Positions 16,909 to 26,491 of a DNA stretch of 59,649 bases are shown piece after piece. The notes beneath the pieces are model-generated. The model did not search any database. It had not been told where the DNA came from and saw nothing but the letters and a program-made list of their open reading frames with translations. The stretch's first letter is position 1; each line of letters opens with the position of its first letter. The DNA is from Bacteroidetes bacterium UBA6161 (lineage in GTDB: Bacteria > Bacteroidota > Bacteroidia > NS11-12g > UBA955), in the NCBI GenBank assembly GCA_002422315.1, contig DIUJ01000086.1:45443-105091 (forward strand). The letters run 5' to 3'. The translations under genes and the position numbers were made by a program.

Positions 16909-19506
16909 ATGAACTTTGATAAATTCACACTAAAGGCACAGCAAAGCATACAAAATGCACAACAACTTGCTTTTAACCAAGGCCATTCAGAAATAGATGC
17001 ACCACATTTATTAAGTGGGGTAATCCAAGAAGGCAAAGACTTGATTCAATTTATTTTTCAAAAAACGGGATCCAATCAATCAAGAGTAGAACAAGCATTA
17101 AATGCAATTTTAACAAAAATCCCCAAAGTTACTGGTCAACAGAATATATACTTATCTCCAACAGCAAATACGGTATTGATGGAAGCCTCTAAAATAGCGA
17201 TGCAACAAGGGGATAATTTTACATCTACAGAACACATATTGGTAGGTTTAATAGAAGTTAAAAGTACCATCTCAGAATTACTTAAAGACTCTGGACTTAA
17301 TAAAGAAGGTGTTTTAGCATCAATGAAGGAATTAAGAAAGGGGGAGAAAATAACTTCGCAAACTGCAGAGGAGCAGTTGAATACACTAAACAAATACGCA
17401 ATTAACCTAAATGAGCAAGCTTCTAAAGGGAAATTAGACCCAGTAATAGGAAGGGATGAGGAGATAAGAAGGGTTTTGCAGATACTTTCTAGAAGAACAA
17501 AAAACAATCCTGTATTGATTGGAGAACCTGGAGTAGGTAAAACCGCGATTGCAGAAGGACTAGCTCACAGAATAATAAAAGGAGATGTTCCAGAAAACTT
17601 AAAAACCAAAAGCATATATAGTTTGGATATGGGCGCACTTATAGCAGGGGCTAAATACAAAGGCGAGTTTGAAGAAAGACTAAAAGGCGTGGTAAAAGAG
17701 GTTGTAAATTCCAATGGCGAAATAATTCTATTTATAGATGAAATACACACTCTAGTAGGTGCAGGCAAAGGAGAAGGAGCAATGGATGCTGCAAATATTT
17801 TAAAACCTGCTTTAGCTAGAGGAGAACTTAGATCAATTGGAGCAACTACACTTTCAGAATATCAGAAATTTATAGAACAAGATAAAGCTTTAGAACGTAG
17901 ATTTCAAAAAGTAGTAGTTGACGAACCTAGCCCAGAAGATGCTGTATCCATTTTACGTGGGTTGAAAGAAAGATATGAGGTTCACCATAAAGTTAGAATA
18001 AAAGATGAAGCTATTGTTAGTGCTGTAGAGTTGTCGCATAGGTACATTTCCGACAGATTCTTACCAGACAAAGCAATAGACTTATTGGACGAAGCAGCTG
18101 CAAAATTAAGAATGGAAATTGATTCGGTGCCAGAAGAACTAGACGAAATGAATAGGAAAATAATGCAATTGGAGATTGAAAGGGAAGCGATGAAAAGAGA
18201 AAACGACGACCAAAAACTCCAAAGCATAGAAAAAGATTTAGCAAATTTAAATTCTCAACGTGATGAATTAAAAGCAGTATGGCAAAAAGAGAAAAAAGTA
18301 GTAGATCAAATACAATCTAATAAAACAAAAATAGAGTCTCTAAAACAAGAAGCGGATATTGCAGAGAGAAATGGAGACTATGGTAAAGTAGCAGAAATAA
18401 GGTATGGCAGGATTTTAGAAACCCAGAAAGAGTTAGATACCTTGCAAAGTAAGTTGCAAGACATACAAAAAGATTCGGCTATGGTAAAAGAAGAAGTGGG
18501 TGCTGATGATATTGCAGAAGTTGTTTCTAAATGGACAGGCATACCAGTTCAAAAAATGTTGCAAAGTGAAAGGGAAAAATTACTTTATTTAGAACAAGAA
18601 CTTCACAAAAGGGTAGTAGGGCAAGAAGAAGCTATTACTTCAGTTTCAGATGCGGTTAGAAGAAGTAGGGCCGGTTTACAAGACCCTAAGAGGCCAATAG
18701 GTTCGTTTATATTTTTAGGAACCACAGGAGTGGGGAAAACTGAACTTGCAAAGGCTTTAGCAAGTTTTCTTTTCGATTCTGAAGATGCTTTGGTTAGAAT
18801 AGATATGAGTGAATACCAAGAAAAACACTCCGTAAGTAGGCTAGTAGGAGCTCCTCCTGGATATGTAGGATACGATGAAGGCGGTCAGCTAACAGAGGCA
18901 GTTAGGCGTAAACCATACTCTGTAGTTTTGTTAGATGAAATTGAAAAAGCCCACCCCGATGTTTTTAATATCTTGTTACAGGTCCTAGACGAAGGGCATT
19001 TAACAGACAACAAAGGGAGAAAAGCTAATTTTAAAAATACAATCATCATCATGACCTCAAATACTGGTTCTCAAATTATTCAAGATAATTTTGAAAGAAT
19101 ACGAGAGGATAATTATGATGAAATAATGGCCAAAACTAAAACTCAAGTTATCGATCAGTTGCGTAAAACAATTAGACCTGAGTTCTTTAATAGAATTGAT
19201 GAAATTGTAATGTTTGAACCACTCAATAGAGACCATATCCATGAAATTGTTAAAATACAATTAAAAGAATTAACTAAAAGATTAATGGATATAGGGGTAT
19301 ACTTTGAAGCAAGCGAAGAAGCCATAGATTGGTTAGGTCAACTTGGTTTTGACCCTCAATTTGGGGCTCGTCCTTTGAAAAGAGTACTACAGAAAAAAGT
19401 ACTTAACGAATTGTCAAAAAAAGTTTTATCTGGAGAGATATCTAAAGATCAGACTATTGTATTAGATTCATTCGAAAATCAATTGATTTTTAGAAACAAA
19501 GAATAA
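16909..19506 (+). CDS. clpB: ATP-dependent chaperone ClpB
   Basis: An 865-residue Hsp100 disaggregase from the ATG at 16909; the ATG at 16891 adds six residues not typical of the family. It has an N-terminal Clp repeat domain (about 1-145) and AAA1 with Walker A GEPGVGKTAIAEG and LFIDEIHTL. A coiled M-domain (about 400-520) follows, then AAA2 with GTTGVGKTELAKAL and VVLLDEIEKAHPDVF, and a D2-small domain with GARPLKR. The M-domain identifies ClpB rather than ClpA or ClpC. It ends at a strong terminator. Confidence 0.97.
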   Translation: MNFDKFTLKAQQSIQNAQQLAFNQGHSEIDAPHLLSGVIQEGKDLIQFIFQKTGSNQSRVEQALNAILTKIPKVTGQQNIYLSPTANTVLMEASKIAMQQGDNFTSTEHILVGLIEVKSTISELLKDSGLNKEGVLASMKELRKGEKITSQTAEEQLNTLNKYAINLNEQASKGKLDPVIGRDEEIRRVLQILSRRTKNNPVLIGEPGVGKTAIAEGLAHRIIKGDVPENLKTKSIYSLDMGALIAGAKYKGEFEERLKGVVKEVVNSNGEIILFIDEIHTLVGAGKGEGAMDAANILKPALARGELRSIGATTLSEYQKFIEQDKALERRFQKVVVDEPSPEDAVSILRGLKERYEVHHKVRIKDEAIVSAVELSHRYISDRFLPDKAIDLLDEAAAKLRMEIDSVPEELDEMNRKIMQLEIEREAMKRENDDQKLQSIEKDLANLNSQRDELKAVWQKEKKVVDQIQSNKTKIESLKQEADIAERNGDYGKVAEIRYGRILETQKELDTLQSKLQDIQKDSAMVKEEVGADDIAEVVSKWTGIPVQKMLQSEREKLLYLEQELHKRVVGQEEAITSVSDAVRRSRAGLQDPKRPIGSFIFLGTTGVGKTELAKALASFLFDSEDALVRIDMSEYQEKHSVSRLVGAPPGYVGYDEGGQLTEAVRRKPYSVVLLDEIEKAHPDVFNILLQVLDEGHLTDNKGRKANFKNTIIIMTSNTGSQIIQDNFERIREDNYDEIMAKTKTQVIDQLRKTIRPEFFNRIDEIVMFEPLNRDHIHEIVKIQLKELTKRLMDIGVYFEASEEAIDWLGQLGFDPQFGARPLKRVLQKKVLNELSKKVLSGEISKDQTIVLDSFENQLIFRNKE

Positions 19507-19521
19507 TTTGAGGTTTTTATA

Positions 19522-19556
19522 AAGGCATATCAAGGGTATTGGTATGCCTTCTTTGG
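19522..19556 (+). terminator. Rho-independent terminator after clpB
   Basis: AAGGCATATCAA (19522-19533) pairs with TTGGTATGCCTT (19539-19550) through a five-base loop, GGGTA, with one T-G wobble in a 12-bp stem. A T-rich tail follows. It begins 16 bases after the clpB stop. Confidence 0.85.
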
Positions 19557-19639
19557 TTTTATGTACAAGAGTTTATCTACCTTAACCATCATGGCTTTAT
19601 AATTTATGGGTGTTGGTATTCATTTTTAATTAGTTGTGC

Positions 19640-19667
19640 TTGTTTGTGCTATATTAAAGTATATTTG
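19640..19667 (+). promoter_or_regulatory. Candidate promoter of the TPR-HTH regulator gene
   Basis: TTG at 19640-19642 and TATATTTG at 19660-19667 with 17 bases between; the spacing is a little short of the usual 19-20. The ATG at 19690 follows 22 bases later. Confidence 0.55.
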
Positions 19668-19689
19668 CAGTGCGCATCCTTAAACACAC

Positions 19690-21501
19690 ATGAAATCCAA
19701 AATAGCTCTCGCACAAGAGTCAATTTTGGTCAAGTTTTCCTTACTGAATTTTAATAAATTTCGATTGTTTTTTACAATCGCTATAATTCTATTACTTGGC
19801 CAATCTTGTAACAAACAATCGGAAAATGTAAATACCGACACCTCCATTATTGAAAAAAAGGAATTAAGTGATGGTTCCTTTAAATTTTTTGATTCTTTGG
19901 CAAAACAAGGAGAATTTGAATTTGCCTTAAGCGAAATTAAAAAGCAACAAAACAAGATATATGAAAATAGTTCTAAAGCATTTGATTTAAATCTAATAGC
20001 AGGCAATTTTTATTATGCATTAGGATTTTATGACTCTGCTGAGTATTGTTGGAAAAAAGCAGAATCTTCTATTTATAGGCAAGAAAATAAAATTGTACAA
20101 GCATCCCTTCTTACCAACTTGGGAGTAATCAATACTATCAAAGGCTATAACAAAACTGCAATAGATTATTTTTTGAAAGCAAAAATAATCTTTGAAAAAC
20201 ACAATATTAAAGATGATAATTATTGGAAAAATTATATAAACATAGGAGTAGCCTATCTTTCACTAATGCAGTTTGAGGAAGCAAAAAAAATATTCAATCA
20301 AATCGATGAAAAAAAGTCTATTGAAATAGCTTTTTTACTTCATTTTAATAAGTCTAAAGTTGCTGCTCTTGAAATTAACAAAGAACAATTTATTAAAGAA
20401 TTGGAACTTGCTAAAAATCTTCTTGCTAAAGTACCTATTTACCAAAATGTTTTCAAAGACCACGAATATGAATATTTGTATCAATTTAAGGAAAAGGAAG
20501 TACTTAAAGAATTAGTGGAAAATGATAGACCTTATTTTTCTACATTCTATTTGTATTCTCAATTACAGTATATTCAAGCATCTATTTTTGTGGGAGAAAT
20601 TTTACCTGTAAATATTGATTACCTAATAGACAAAAAAACGGAAGTAGAATCCTCTGATGATTTGTATTTGAAATCTATGTTCTATAGTGTAATTGCTCAA
20701 TACTATGAGAGTAAAAATATGTTTGAATTGGCTGTTGAATTTCTAAAATTAGAGCAAGAATGTATAGATGATTTAAGAAATGAAAGCAATACATTGCTCC
20801 TTAACGATTACAAATATCTTCTGGAAATCAACTCTAATACACAAGAAAATGAACTGTTAAAAAAGCAAAAACAAATTCAAAACCAAAAACTTCAAACCCA
20901 AAAATACATCTCTTTTTTGTTTGTACTTTTATTTTTTGCCTTAATCATTATTCTAGTAATCATCTTTATTAATGTGAAGAAAAACAAAGAGTTGATTAAA
21001 AGTAAGATTGAGCTTTCTAGACTTGAGATTTTAACTTACAAAAATCAACAAGCAGAACTCCAAAAGAAAATTATACAGAATGAAAATAAATTTCATGCAA
21101 TTAAAAATCAAATGGGGAAAATTGCAATCTTGAAAAAACAAATGGAAGATTTTTTTGATGAATTGAGCAATAAACAAATAGAAGACATAGAAGTAAAGAA
21201 AAAGAAAGCAAAACTAAATATGAATTCTTTTTTTAGTAATTACCAAGATTTGGCGATTATAGCTTCTGTAAACGAAGAAACCTTTAATGTGTTCCAAAAT
21301 TTAAACCAAAAGTACCCTTGTTTAAAAGAAAATGAAATCAAAGTTTTAACACTATTAAAGCAGAATTACACTACAAAAGAAATTGCGTCATTGCTTTCAT
21401 ACAGTGAAAAAAATATAGAATACATAAGAGCGCAAATTCGAAGAAAACTCAGTTTAGACCCTCAAAGTTCTTTGAGTAGTTTTGTTGAAACAAATTTATA
21501 A
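19690..21501 (+). CDS. Membrane-anchored TPR protein with C-terminal LuxR-type HTH
   Basis: 603 residues. The N-terminal hydrophobic segment ends in LLLGQSCNKQ, which could be a lipobox or just an anchor. TPR-like helices span about 65-400 (for example FYYALGFYDSAEYCWKKAE and NLGVINTIKGYNKTAIDYF). One transmembrane helix lies at about 405-430, then a Lys/Gln-rich coiled coil. A C-terminal HTH reads LKENEIKVLTLLKQNYTTKE and continues through SEKNIEYIRAQIRRKL. This sensor-TM-HTH plan is common in Bacteroidota, and the HTH would be cytoplasmic. It sits alone behind its own promoter; targets are unknown. Confidence 0.85.
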   Translation: MKSKIALAQESILVKFSLLNFNKFRLFFTIAIILLLGQSCNKQSENVNTDTSIIEKKELSDGSFKFFDSLAKQGEFEFALSEIKKQQNKIYENSSKAFDLNLIAGNFYYALGFYDSAEYCWKKAESSIYRQENKIVQASLLTNLGVINTIKGYNKTAIDYFLKAKIIFEKHNIKDDNYWKNYINIGVAYLSLMQFEEAKKIFNQIDEKKSIEIAFLLHFNKSKVAALEINKEQFIKELELAKNLLAKVPIYQNVFKDHEYEYLYQFKEKEVLKELVENDRPYFSTFYLYSQLQYIQASIFVGEILPVNIDYLIDKKTEVESSDDLYLKSMFYSVIAQYYESKNMFELAVEFLKLEQECIDDLRNESNTLLLNDYKYLLEINSNTQENELLKKQKQIQNQKLQTQKYISFLFVLLFFALIIILVIIFINVKKNKELIKSKIELSRLEILTYKNQQAELQKKIIQNENKFHAIKNQMGKIAILKKQMEDFFDELSNKQIEDIEVKKKKAKLNMNSFFSNYQDLAIIASVNEETFNVFQNLNQKYPCLKENEIKVLTLLKQNYTTKEIASLLSYSEKNIEYIRAQIRRKLSLDPQSSLSSFVETNL

Positions 21502-21608
21502 TAGGTCATTCTAATGAGTAAAGTTTTTGATATTCAATTGGTATGAATATTTTTCAAGTCTTTAATAAGAGGAATAATCATTTAGCTAACAATTTTTCAA
21601 TAAATCCA

Positions 21609-21639
21609 TTTGCGAAGCGCTTAAAAATGTGCATTTTTG
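21609..21639 (+). promoter_or_regulatory. Promoter of the E2 gene
   Basis: TTTG at 21609-21612 and CATTTTTG at 21632-21639 (one mismatch to TAnnTTTG) with 19 bases between. An in-frame TTG at 21637 lies inside this element, so the ATG at 21667 is taken as the start. Confidence 0.65.
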
Positions 21640-21666
21640 CAAACCAATTACCAAACCATATTTCTA

Positions 21667-23016
21667 ATGAAAGAAGTTGAACTAATACTACCCAAAATGG
21701 GGGAAAGCATAGCCGAAGCTACAATAACAAAATGGCTAAAAAATGAAGGAGAAAACATAGATCTAGATGAGGCTGTAGTTGAAATCGCTACAGATAAAGT
21801 AGATTCAGAAGTACCTTCTGTTACGGCGGGTGTTTTACTTAAAAAATTATTTGCAGAAGGAGATGTGGCTCCAGTGGGTGCACCCATTGCAATAATTGGC
21901 GTAGGATCAGATTCTACTGCTAATGCCTCTGTAAATAATATACCTAGTCCAAGTGTTTCAAAGGCAGTAGAAAATATTGAAAAAGATATTGTTCATGCAG
22001 CAAGTCAAACCGAAGTTCATGTTTTCAACAATTCAGATTCTTCTCGTTTCTATTCACCTTTGGTATTAAATATAGCTAAAACAGAGTCTATAAGTATGTC
22101 AGAATTGGAATCTATTTCAGGTTCCGGTTCAAATGGTAGAGTAACTAAGAAAGACGTTTTACTATATATAGAAAACAGAACCCAAACTCCTGCAGTAGCC
22201 GTTACAACTCCTACAGTAACTCCAGCCAACAACGTGCCTAAAGCATCAGAAGTGGCTTCTACGAGTGTTAGAAAAGAAATACAGGGGCCAAAAATTACCT
22301 TAATGCCAGGTGACGAAATCATTGAGATGGACAGAATGAGAAAATTGATTTCTGACCACATGGTAATGAGTAAAGCGGTTTCTCCTCACGTAACTTCTTT
22401 TGTGGAAGCGGATGTTACCAATCTTGTTATTTGGAGAAATAAAGTTAAAAATTCTTTTGAGAAAAAAGAGGGTGAGAAAATCACATTTACTCCTATCTTT
22501 ATAGAGGCTATTGTTAGAGCAATTAAAGATTTCCCTATGATAAACATTAGCCTAGATGGTGATAAAATTATCAAAAGAAAATCTATAAACGTAGGTATGG
22601 CAGCTGCCTTGCCATCGGGGAACCTAATTGTTCCAGTAATCAAAAATGCGGATAGTTACAACTTAGTAGGTTTAACAAAAGCTGTAAATGACCTAGCTAG
22701 AAGAGCAAGGGAAAATAAATTACAACCAGATGAAATTAGTGGTGGTACTTTTACATTAACCAATGTTGGTACTTTTGGTAATGTGATGGGTACTCCTATA
22801 ATTAATCAACCTCAAGTTGCAATTCTAGCAGCGGGAGCCATTCGTAAAAAACCTGCTGTAATAGAAACCCCAACTGGAGATGTAATTGCTATAAGACATA
22901 TGATGTATTTATCTCATTCTTATGACCATAGAGTGGTAGATGGAGCTTTGGGTGGTGCTTTTGTAAGAAGAGTAGCTGACTATCTAGAACAATTTGATAT
23001 GAATAGGGAAGTTTAA
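21667..23016 (+). CDS. 2-oxo acid dehydrogenase E2 (dihydrolipoamide acyltransferase)
   Basis: 449 residues. The N-terminal lipoyl domain has EIATDKVDSEVPS with the lipoylated Lys near residue 43. An Ala/Pro/Thr/Val-rich linker and the peripheral-subunit-binding domain (about 125-170, with ISGSGSNGRVTKKDVL) follow. The catalytic domain ends in SYDHRVVDGALGGAF with the active-site His and Asp. It is an E2 of the pyruvate, oxoglutarate or branched-chain complexes; without adjacent E1 or E3 genes the specificity is open, although IAEATITKWLKNEG at the start looks branched-chain/general E2-like. It is followed by a terminator. Confidence 0.92.
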   Translation: MKEVELILPKMGESIAEATITKWLKNEGENIDLDEAVVEIATDKVDSEVPSVTAGVLLKKLFAEGDVAPVGAPIAIIGVGSDSTANASVNNIPSPSVSKAVENIEKDIVHAASQTEVHVFNNSDSSRFYSPLVLNIAKTESISMSELESISGSGSNGRVTKKDVLLYIENRTQTPAVAVTTPTVTPANNVPKASEVASTSVRKEIQGPKITLMPGDEIIEMDRMRKLISDHMVMSKAVSPHVTSFVEADVTNLVIWRNKVKNSFEKKEGEKITFTPIFIEAIVRAIKDFPMINISLDGDKIIKRKSINVGMAAALPSGNLIVPVIKNADSYNLVGLTKAVNDLARRARENKLQPDEISGGTFTLTNVGTFGNVMGTPIINQPQVAILAAGAIRKKPAVIETPTGDVIAIRHMMYLSHSYDHRVVDGALGGAFVRRVADYLEQFDMNREV

Positions 23017-23039
23017 ACTTTCTCTAATTTGAATATATT

Positions 23040-23071
23040 AGCCGATGTTTTTACAAAATATCGGCTTTTTT
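23040..23071 (+). terminator. Rho-independent terminator after the E2 gene
   Basis: AGCCGATGTTTT (23040-23051) pairs with AAAATATCGGCT (23055-23066) with one G-T wobble and a three-base loop, followed by TTTTT. It lies between the E2 stop and the pabB start. Confidence 0.88.
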
Positions 23072-23090
23072 CTGCAATTTTGAAACCACA

Positions 23091-24383
23091 ATGCAATCCT
23101 CTATAAGGTTTAATTATATCGAAAATAAAGAGTTTATACATTTGGTATTGAGTAACTTGCCAAATTATTCGACTTTCTGTGTTTTGCATTCTAATGAAAT
23201 AAATTCACCACTATTACATGATGAGTATGATTTTATTTTTGGCCTTGGATCTCAAAAACAATTTCAAAGCAATAATCCAATTAATTGGGATTTTTTCAAC
23301 ACCCTAGAACAACAAAATTGCTTTTTAATGGGTTTTATATCGTATGCATACAATAAAGACTTTTGGAAAATTTCAGAAAAAAAATCTACCATAGCTCCTC
23401 CTGCAAACTCTTTTTGGTTTGCTCCCCAATATTTAATTTATAAGAGAAAGGAAGAGAAAGAGTTTGTAATTTATGGGGAAAATCCCTCGGAGTTTTACCA
23501 TTCCATTTTGCAATCACAAATTGCTCCACTTGAATCTTCCCCTGAATTTAAACATGAATTTTTACCCCTATTATCCAAAGAGAAATATATACATACTATT
23601 GAGAAGATAAGGGAAGATATAAAAAACGGGGAATATTATGAGATAAATTATTGTCAGGAATTTATTTCTAATAAATTTAATTCAGACCCATTTTTAATTT
23701 GGGAAAAAATTAGAAATTCGAACAAAGCCCCTTTTTCGGCTTTTTTTAGACACCATTCTTTTTTTAGTATTTCTTTAAGTCCAGAACGATTTTTAAAGAG
23801 AAAGGCAAATATTCTATTGTCGCAACCTATAAAGGGCACAGCGATGCGAGGAGGTACAGAATTAGAAGATGAAAAGAACAAAAGCAACTTACAAAATTCT
23901 GAAAAAGAACGAGCAGAAAACATAATGATTGTGGATTTGGTTAGAAATGATTTAAGTAGGGTATGTGAAGTAGGAACTGTAAGTGTAGAAGAATTGTGTG
24001 GCATATACAGTTTTAAAAATGTACATCAAATGATTTCAACCATTAGTGGTAAGCAATTAGAAAAAACTAAATTAGGAGAAATTCTTAAAAATACTTTTCC
24101 AATGGGAAGTATGACCGGTGCGCCAAAACGAATGGTAGTAGAAAGGGCATCGGAATACGAAGTAAGTGCTCGTGGTTTATATTCTGGCAGCATTGGGTAT
24201 TTAGAATCCAATGGTAATTTTGATTTGAATGTGGTGATAAGAACCTTGATAATTGATACGGAGAAAAAAATAGCAAGCTTTCATGTAGGCGGAGCCATTA
24301 CATACGATTCTGATCCATTTGCAGAATATGAAGAGTGTATGCTTAAAGGTAAGTTTTGGTTAGATTTATTTAAAAATAATTGA
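23091..24383 (+). CDS. pabB: Aminodeoxychorismate synthase component I (PabB-like)
   Basis: A 430-residue chorismate-utilising enzyme. The C-terminal domain shows QPIKGTAMRGG, NIMIVDLVRNDLSRV, FPMGSMTGAPKRMVVERASE and SGSIGYLESNGNFDLNVVIR, which hold the active-site residues. FPMGSMTGAPK with the short N-terminal region fits PabB (folate branch) better than anthranilate synthase TrpE. No PabA or PabC gene is adjacent. It begins 20 bases after the terminator, and the next gene overlaps its stop by four bases. Confidence 0.88.
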   Translation: MQSSIRFNYIENKEFIHLVLSNLPNYSTFCVLHSNEINSPLLHDEYDFIFGLGSQKQFQSNNPINWDFFNTLEQQNCFLMGFISYAYNKDFWKISEKKSTIAPPANSFWFAPQYLIYKRKEEKEFVIYGENPSEFYHSILQSQIAPLESSPEFKHEFLPLLSKEKYIHTIEKIREDIKNGEYYEINYCQEFISNKFNSDPFLIWEKIRNSNKAPFSAFFRHHSFFSISLSPERFLKRKANILLSQPIKGTAMRGGTELEDEKNKSNLQNSEKERAENIMIVDLVRNDLSRVCEVGTVSVEELCGIYSFKNVHQMISTISGKQLEKTKLGEILKNTFPMGSMTGAPKRMVVERASEYEVSARGLYSGSIGYLESNGNFDLNVVIRTLIIDTEKKIASFHVGGAITYDSDPFAEYEECMLKGKFWLDLFKNN

Positions 24384-25477
24384 ATACCATTAAATCAAGA
24401 ATTCTGGGATTAGATGTACTGAGGTTTATTGCCTTTTTTAAAGTATTTCTATTGCATTTGCCGATGGGAGAAAATACACCTACTTTTAATTTTCTAAAAC
24501 AAGGAGGCGGCACAGGAGTAGCAGTATTTTTTGTTCTTAGCGGATTTTTAATCTCTATGCTACTAATTGAACAGAAAAAAATAAAATTTGATTTAATAGA
24601 CGCGAGAACCTTTTTTTTAAGAAGGTCCTTGAGAATTTGGCCGCTTTATTTTTTGGGTGTAATACTTGCATATTTAGGAATTTATTTAATGGATAAGATA
24701 GGATGGGCAGGAACAACACATGAAGGTATGTACAAGCCAAATCCAATTTTTTCATTTTTATTTTTGGAGAATTATAAAATGATTTGGGAAAATGCATCTC
24801 CACAAGGTGCACCTCTTAGCGTGTTTTGGTCTTTGTGTATAGAAGAACATTTCTATATTTTTTGGATTTTTCTTTTTTGGAAATTTCCTTTAAATGATTT
24901 GCCTAAAATTTGGATTGGCCTTTGGTGTTTTTCAATAGCTCTTCGTTTTTTTTGGCCTATGTTAGAAACGGATATTATCTTAAGTGGCGGAGAATTATTT
25001 AGTTCCTTGGATTATTTTGTAGCCGGATCTTTGCTCGCATTTTACTTTAAGTCGATATACAATTTTTTGTTCGAGAAATCCATTGTATATATACGTTATA
25101 TATTTATTATTTCAGCATTTTTATATTTGCTTTTTCAACATGTTTTTTACTCTGAATTAGGGGTTTGGGGTATTACTATAAGTGCTGTAGTATATGCATA
25201 CATGATATTATTTTTTGCACAATGGGTAAATTTTAAAAGTTATAGTGTAGGATTTATATTCGCTAGAATAGGAACCCTAACATATGGCTTGTATGTTTTC
25301 CATACCCCTGTAATTTTATTTTTAAGTAAAATATGGGACAAACTAAATCTTACCTATTCCAACATTAGTTTGTTTTTCTTTGTATTAATTAGCTTTTGTA
25401 TCAGTCTAGTTATTTCATTTGTATCGTATAAATATTTCGAAATGTATTTTTTACGTTTAAGAAACAAACTTAAATAA
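24380..25477 (+). CDS. Acyltransferase 3 family membrane protein
   Basis: 365 residues with about ten hydrophobic helices. It opens with LGLDVLRFIAFFKVFLLHL, the family's N-terminal helix with the catalytic His, then GVAVFFVLSGFLIS and RRSLRIWPLYF, and VFWSLCIEEHFYIFW in the middle. Such proteins acylate sugars of surface polysaccharides or lipids. No ATG is available before the conserved start; a TTG at 24380 overlaps the pabB stop as TTGA, so a TTG start with translational coupling is the best call. Confidence 0.88.
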   Translation: MNTIKSRILGLDVLRFIAFFKVFLLHLPMGENTPTFNFLKQGGGTGVAVFFVLSGFLISMLLIEQKKIKFDLIDARTFFLRRSLRIWPLYFLGVILAYLGIYLMDKIGWAGTTHEGMYKPNPIFSFLFLENYKMIWENASPQGAPLSVFWSLCIEEHFYIFWIFLFWKFPLNDLPKIWIGLWCFSIALRFFWPMLETDIILSGGELFSSLDYFVAGSLLAFYFKSIYNFLFEKSIVYIRYIFIISAFLYLLFQHVFYSELGVWGITISAVVYAYMILFFAQWVNFKSYSVGFIFARIGTLTYGLYVFHTPVILFLSKIWDKLNLTYSNISLFFFVLISFCISLVISFVSYKYFEMYFLRLRNKLK

Positions 25478-25498
25478 AGGCTTGACTATATTTGCAGG

Positions 25499-26038
25499 AT
25501 GAGAAAGATAACTCAAATATTTATTTACTCAATAGTAGTATTGGGTTTTTTTATGAGTTCTGGATGTAAGAAAAAATCTTTGATTAGTTTTAATATCCAA
25601 GTAAGTCAGCAGTTTACGATTCAAAGTACGAATCCGATACAACTCCCTTTTAGTATACTTATTCCAGATGTTCAAACAAATTCTAATGCTGAATTTGAAA
25701 AAAACGATTCTAGAGTTGAATATGTTAAGGAAATTAAATTAAATGAGTTTCGCTTACAAATAGAAAGCCCAATTGACCAAAGCTTTGATTTTTTAAAAGA
25801 AATTGAAATTTTTATTGCCTCTGAAGGATTAGATGAAATAAGATTGGCTTCAAAATTTGATATCAATAACAATGCAAGGACCTTGGATTTAGATTGCGAA
25901 ACAAATGATTTTTCTGCATACCTAAAGAAAGAAAGTTTTAAACTAAGGGTAAGAACTGTATTAAGAAAAACAATTAACAAAGATATAAAGATATTATCGA
26001 ACCAAAATTTCAGAGTCAAGGCTGGTTTAAAAGATTAA
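25499..26038 (+). CDS. Putative lipoprotein of unknown function
   Basis: A 179-residue protein with a signal peptide ending in the lipobox MSSGCKKK (Cys about 23). The mature part is a soluble, Asn/Glu/Lys-rich beta-leaning domain with no family I recognise. TATATTTG at 25487-25494 is a candidate -7 element only four bases before the ATG, so a leaderless transcript is possible, but I see no matching -33 box. Co-transcription with the acyltransferase gene, which ends 21 bases upstream, is also plausible. The GNAT gene follows after three bases. Confidence 0.75.
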   Translation: MRKITQIFIYSIVVLGFFMSSGCKKKSLISFNIQVSQQFTIQSTNPIQLPFSILIPDVQTNSNAEFEKNDSRVEYVKEIKLNEFRLQIESPIDQSFDFLKEIEIFIASEGLDEIRLASKFDINNNARTLDLDCETNDFSAYLKKESFKLRVRTVLRKTINKDIKILSNQNFRVKAGLKD

Positions 26039-26041
26039 CAA

Positions 26042-26491
26042 ATGGTAAGAAAAGCAACAAAAAAGGATGTAGAATTCATAGTTCAATGTCAAATAAAAAT
26101 GGCAATGGAAACAGAAGGGTTGGAATTAGATAAAGAAATACTTGAGAAGGGGGTTGGGTCAATTATAGAGGATTCTAATAAAGGGGAGTATTTTATAGAG
26201 TTCTCAGAAGAAGGCAACAAGGGTATGTTGCTAATAACTAAAGAATGGAGTGATTGGAGAAACGCTTGGATTTGGTGGATACAATCGGTATATGTATTGG
26301 ATGATTTCCGTGAAAAAAAAGTGTATTCTAATTTATACCAACACATTAAAAAATTGGCAATAGAAAGTAATGAGGTAAGAGGAATAAGACTTTATGTAGA
26401 CAAAACCAATTCTAAAGCTCAACAAGTATATTCTAAGCTTGGAATGAATGGAGAACATTATGCTACCTTTGAATGGATGAAGAGTTTTTAG
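26042..26491 (+). CDS. GNAT family N-acetyltransferase
   Basis: A 149-residue GNAT. It starts with the family's MVRKATKKDVEFIVQ. The acetyl-CoA-binding motif A region is represented by IQSVYVLDDFREKKVYSNLY, and motif B by RLYVDKTNSKAQQVYSKLGM. The acceptor substrate is unknown. It is the last gene of the pabB-acyltransferase-lipoprotein run and overlaps the convergent rarA gene by four bases. Confidence 0.88.
   Translation: MVRKATKKDVEFIVQCQIKMAMETEGLELDKEILEKGVGSIIEDSNKGEYFIEFSEEGNKGMLLITKEWSDWRNAWIWWIQSVYVLDDFREKKVYSNLYQHIKKLAIESNEVRGIRLYVDKTNSKAQQVYSKLGMNGEHYATFEWMKSF

Noticed and set aside
17136..17507. 123-codon ORF on the minus strand inside clpB
   Set aside because: It is antisense to the highly conserved AAA+ domain and has a Ser/Leu-rich composition typical of a shadow frame.
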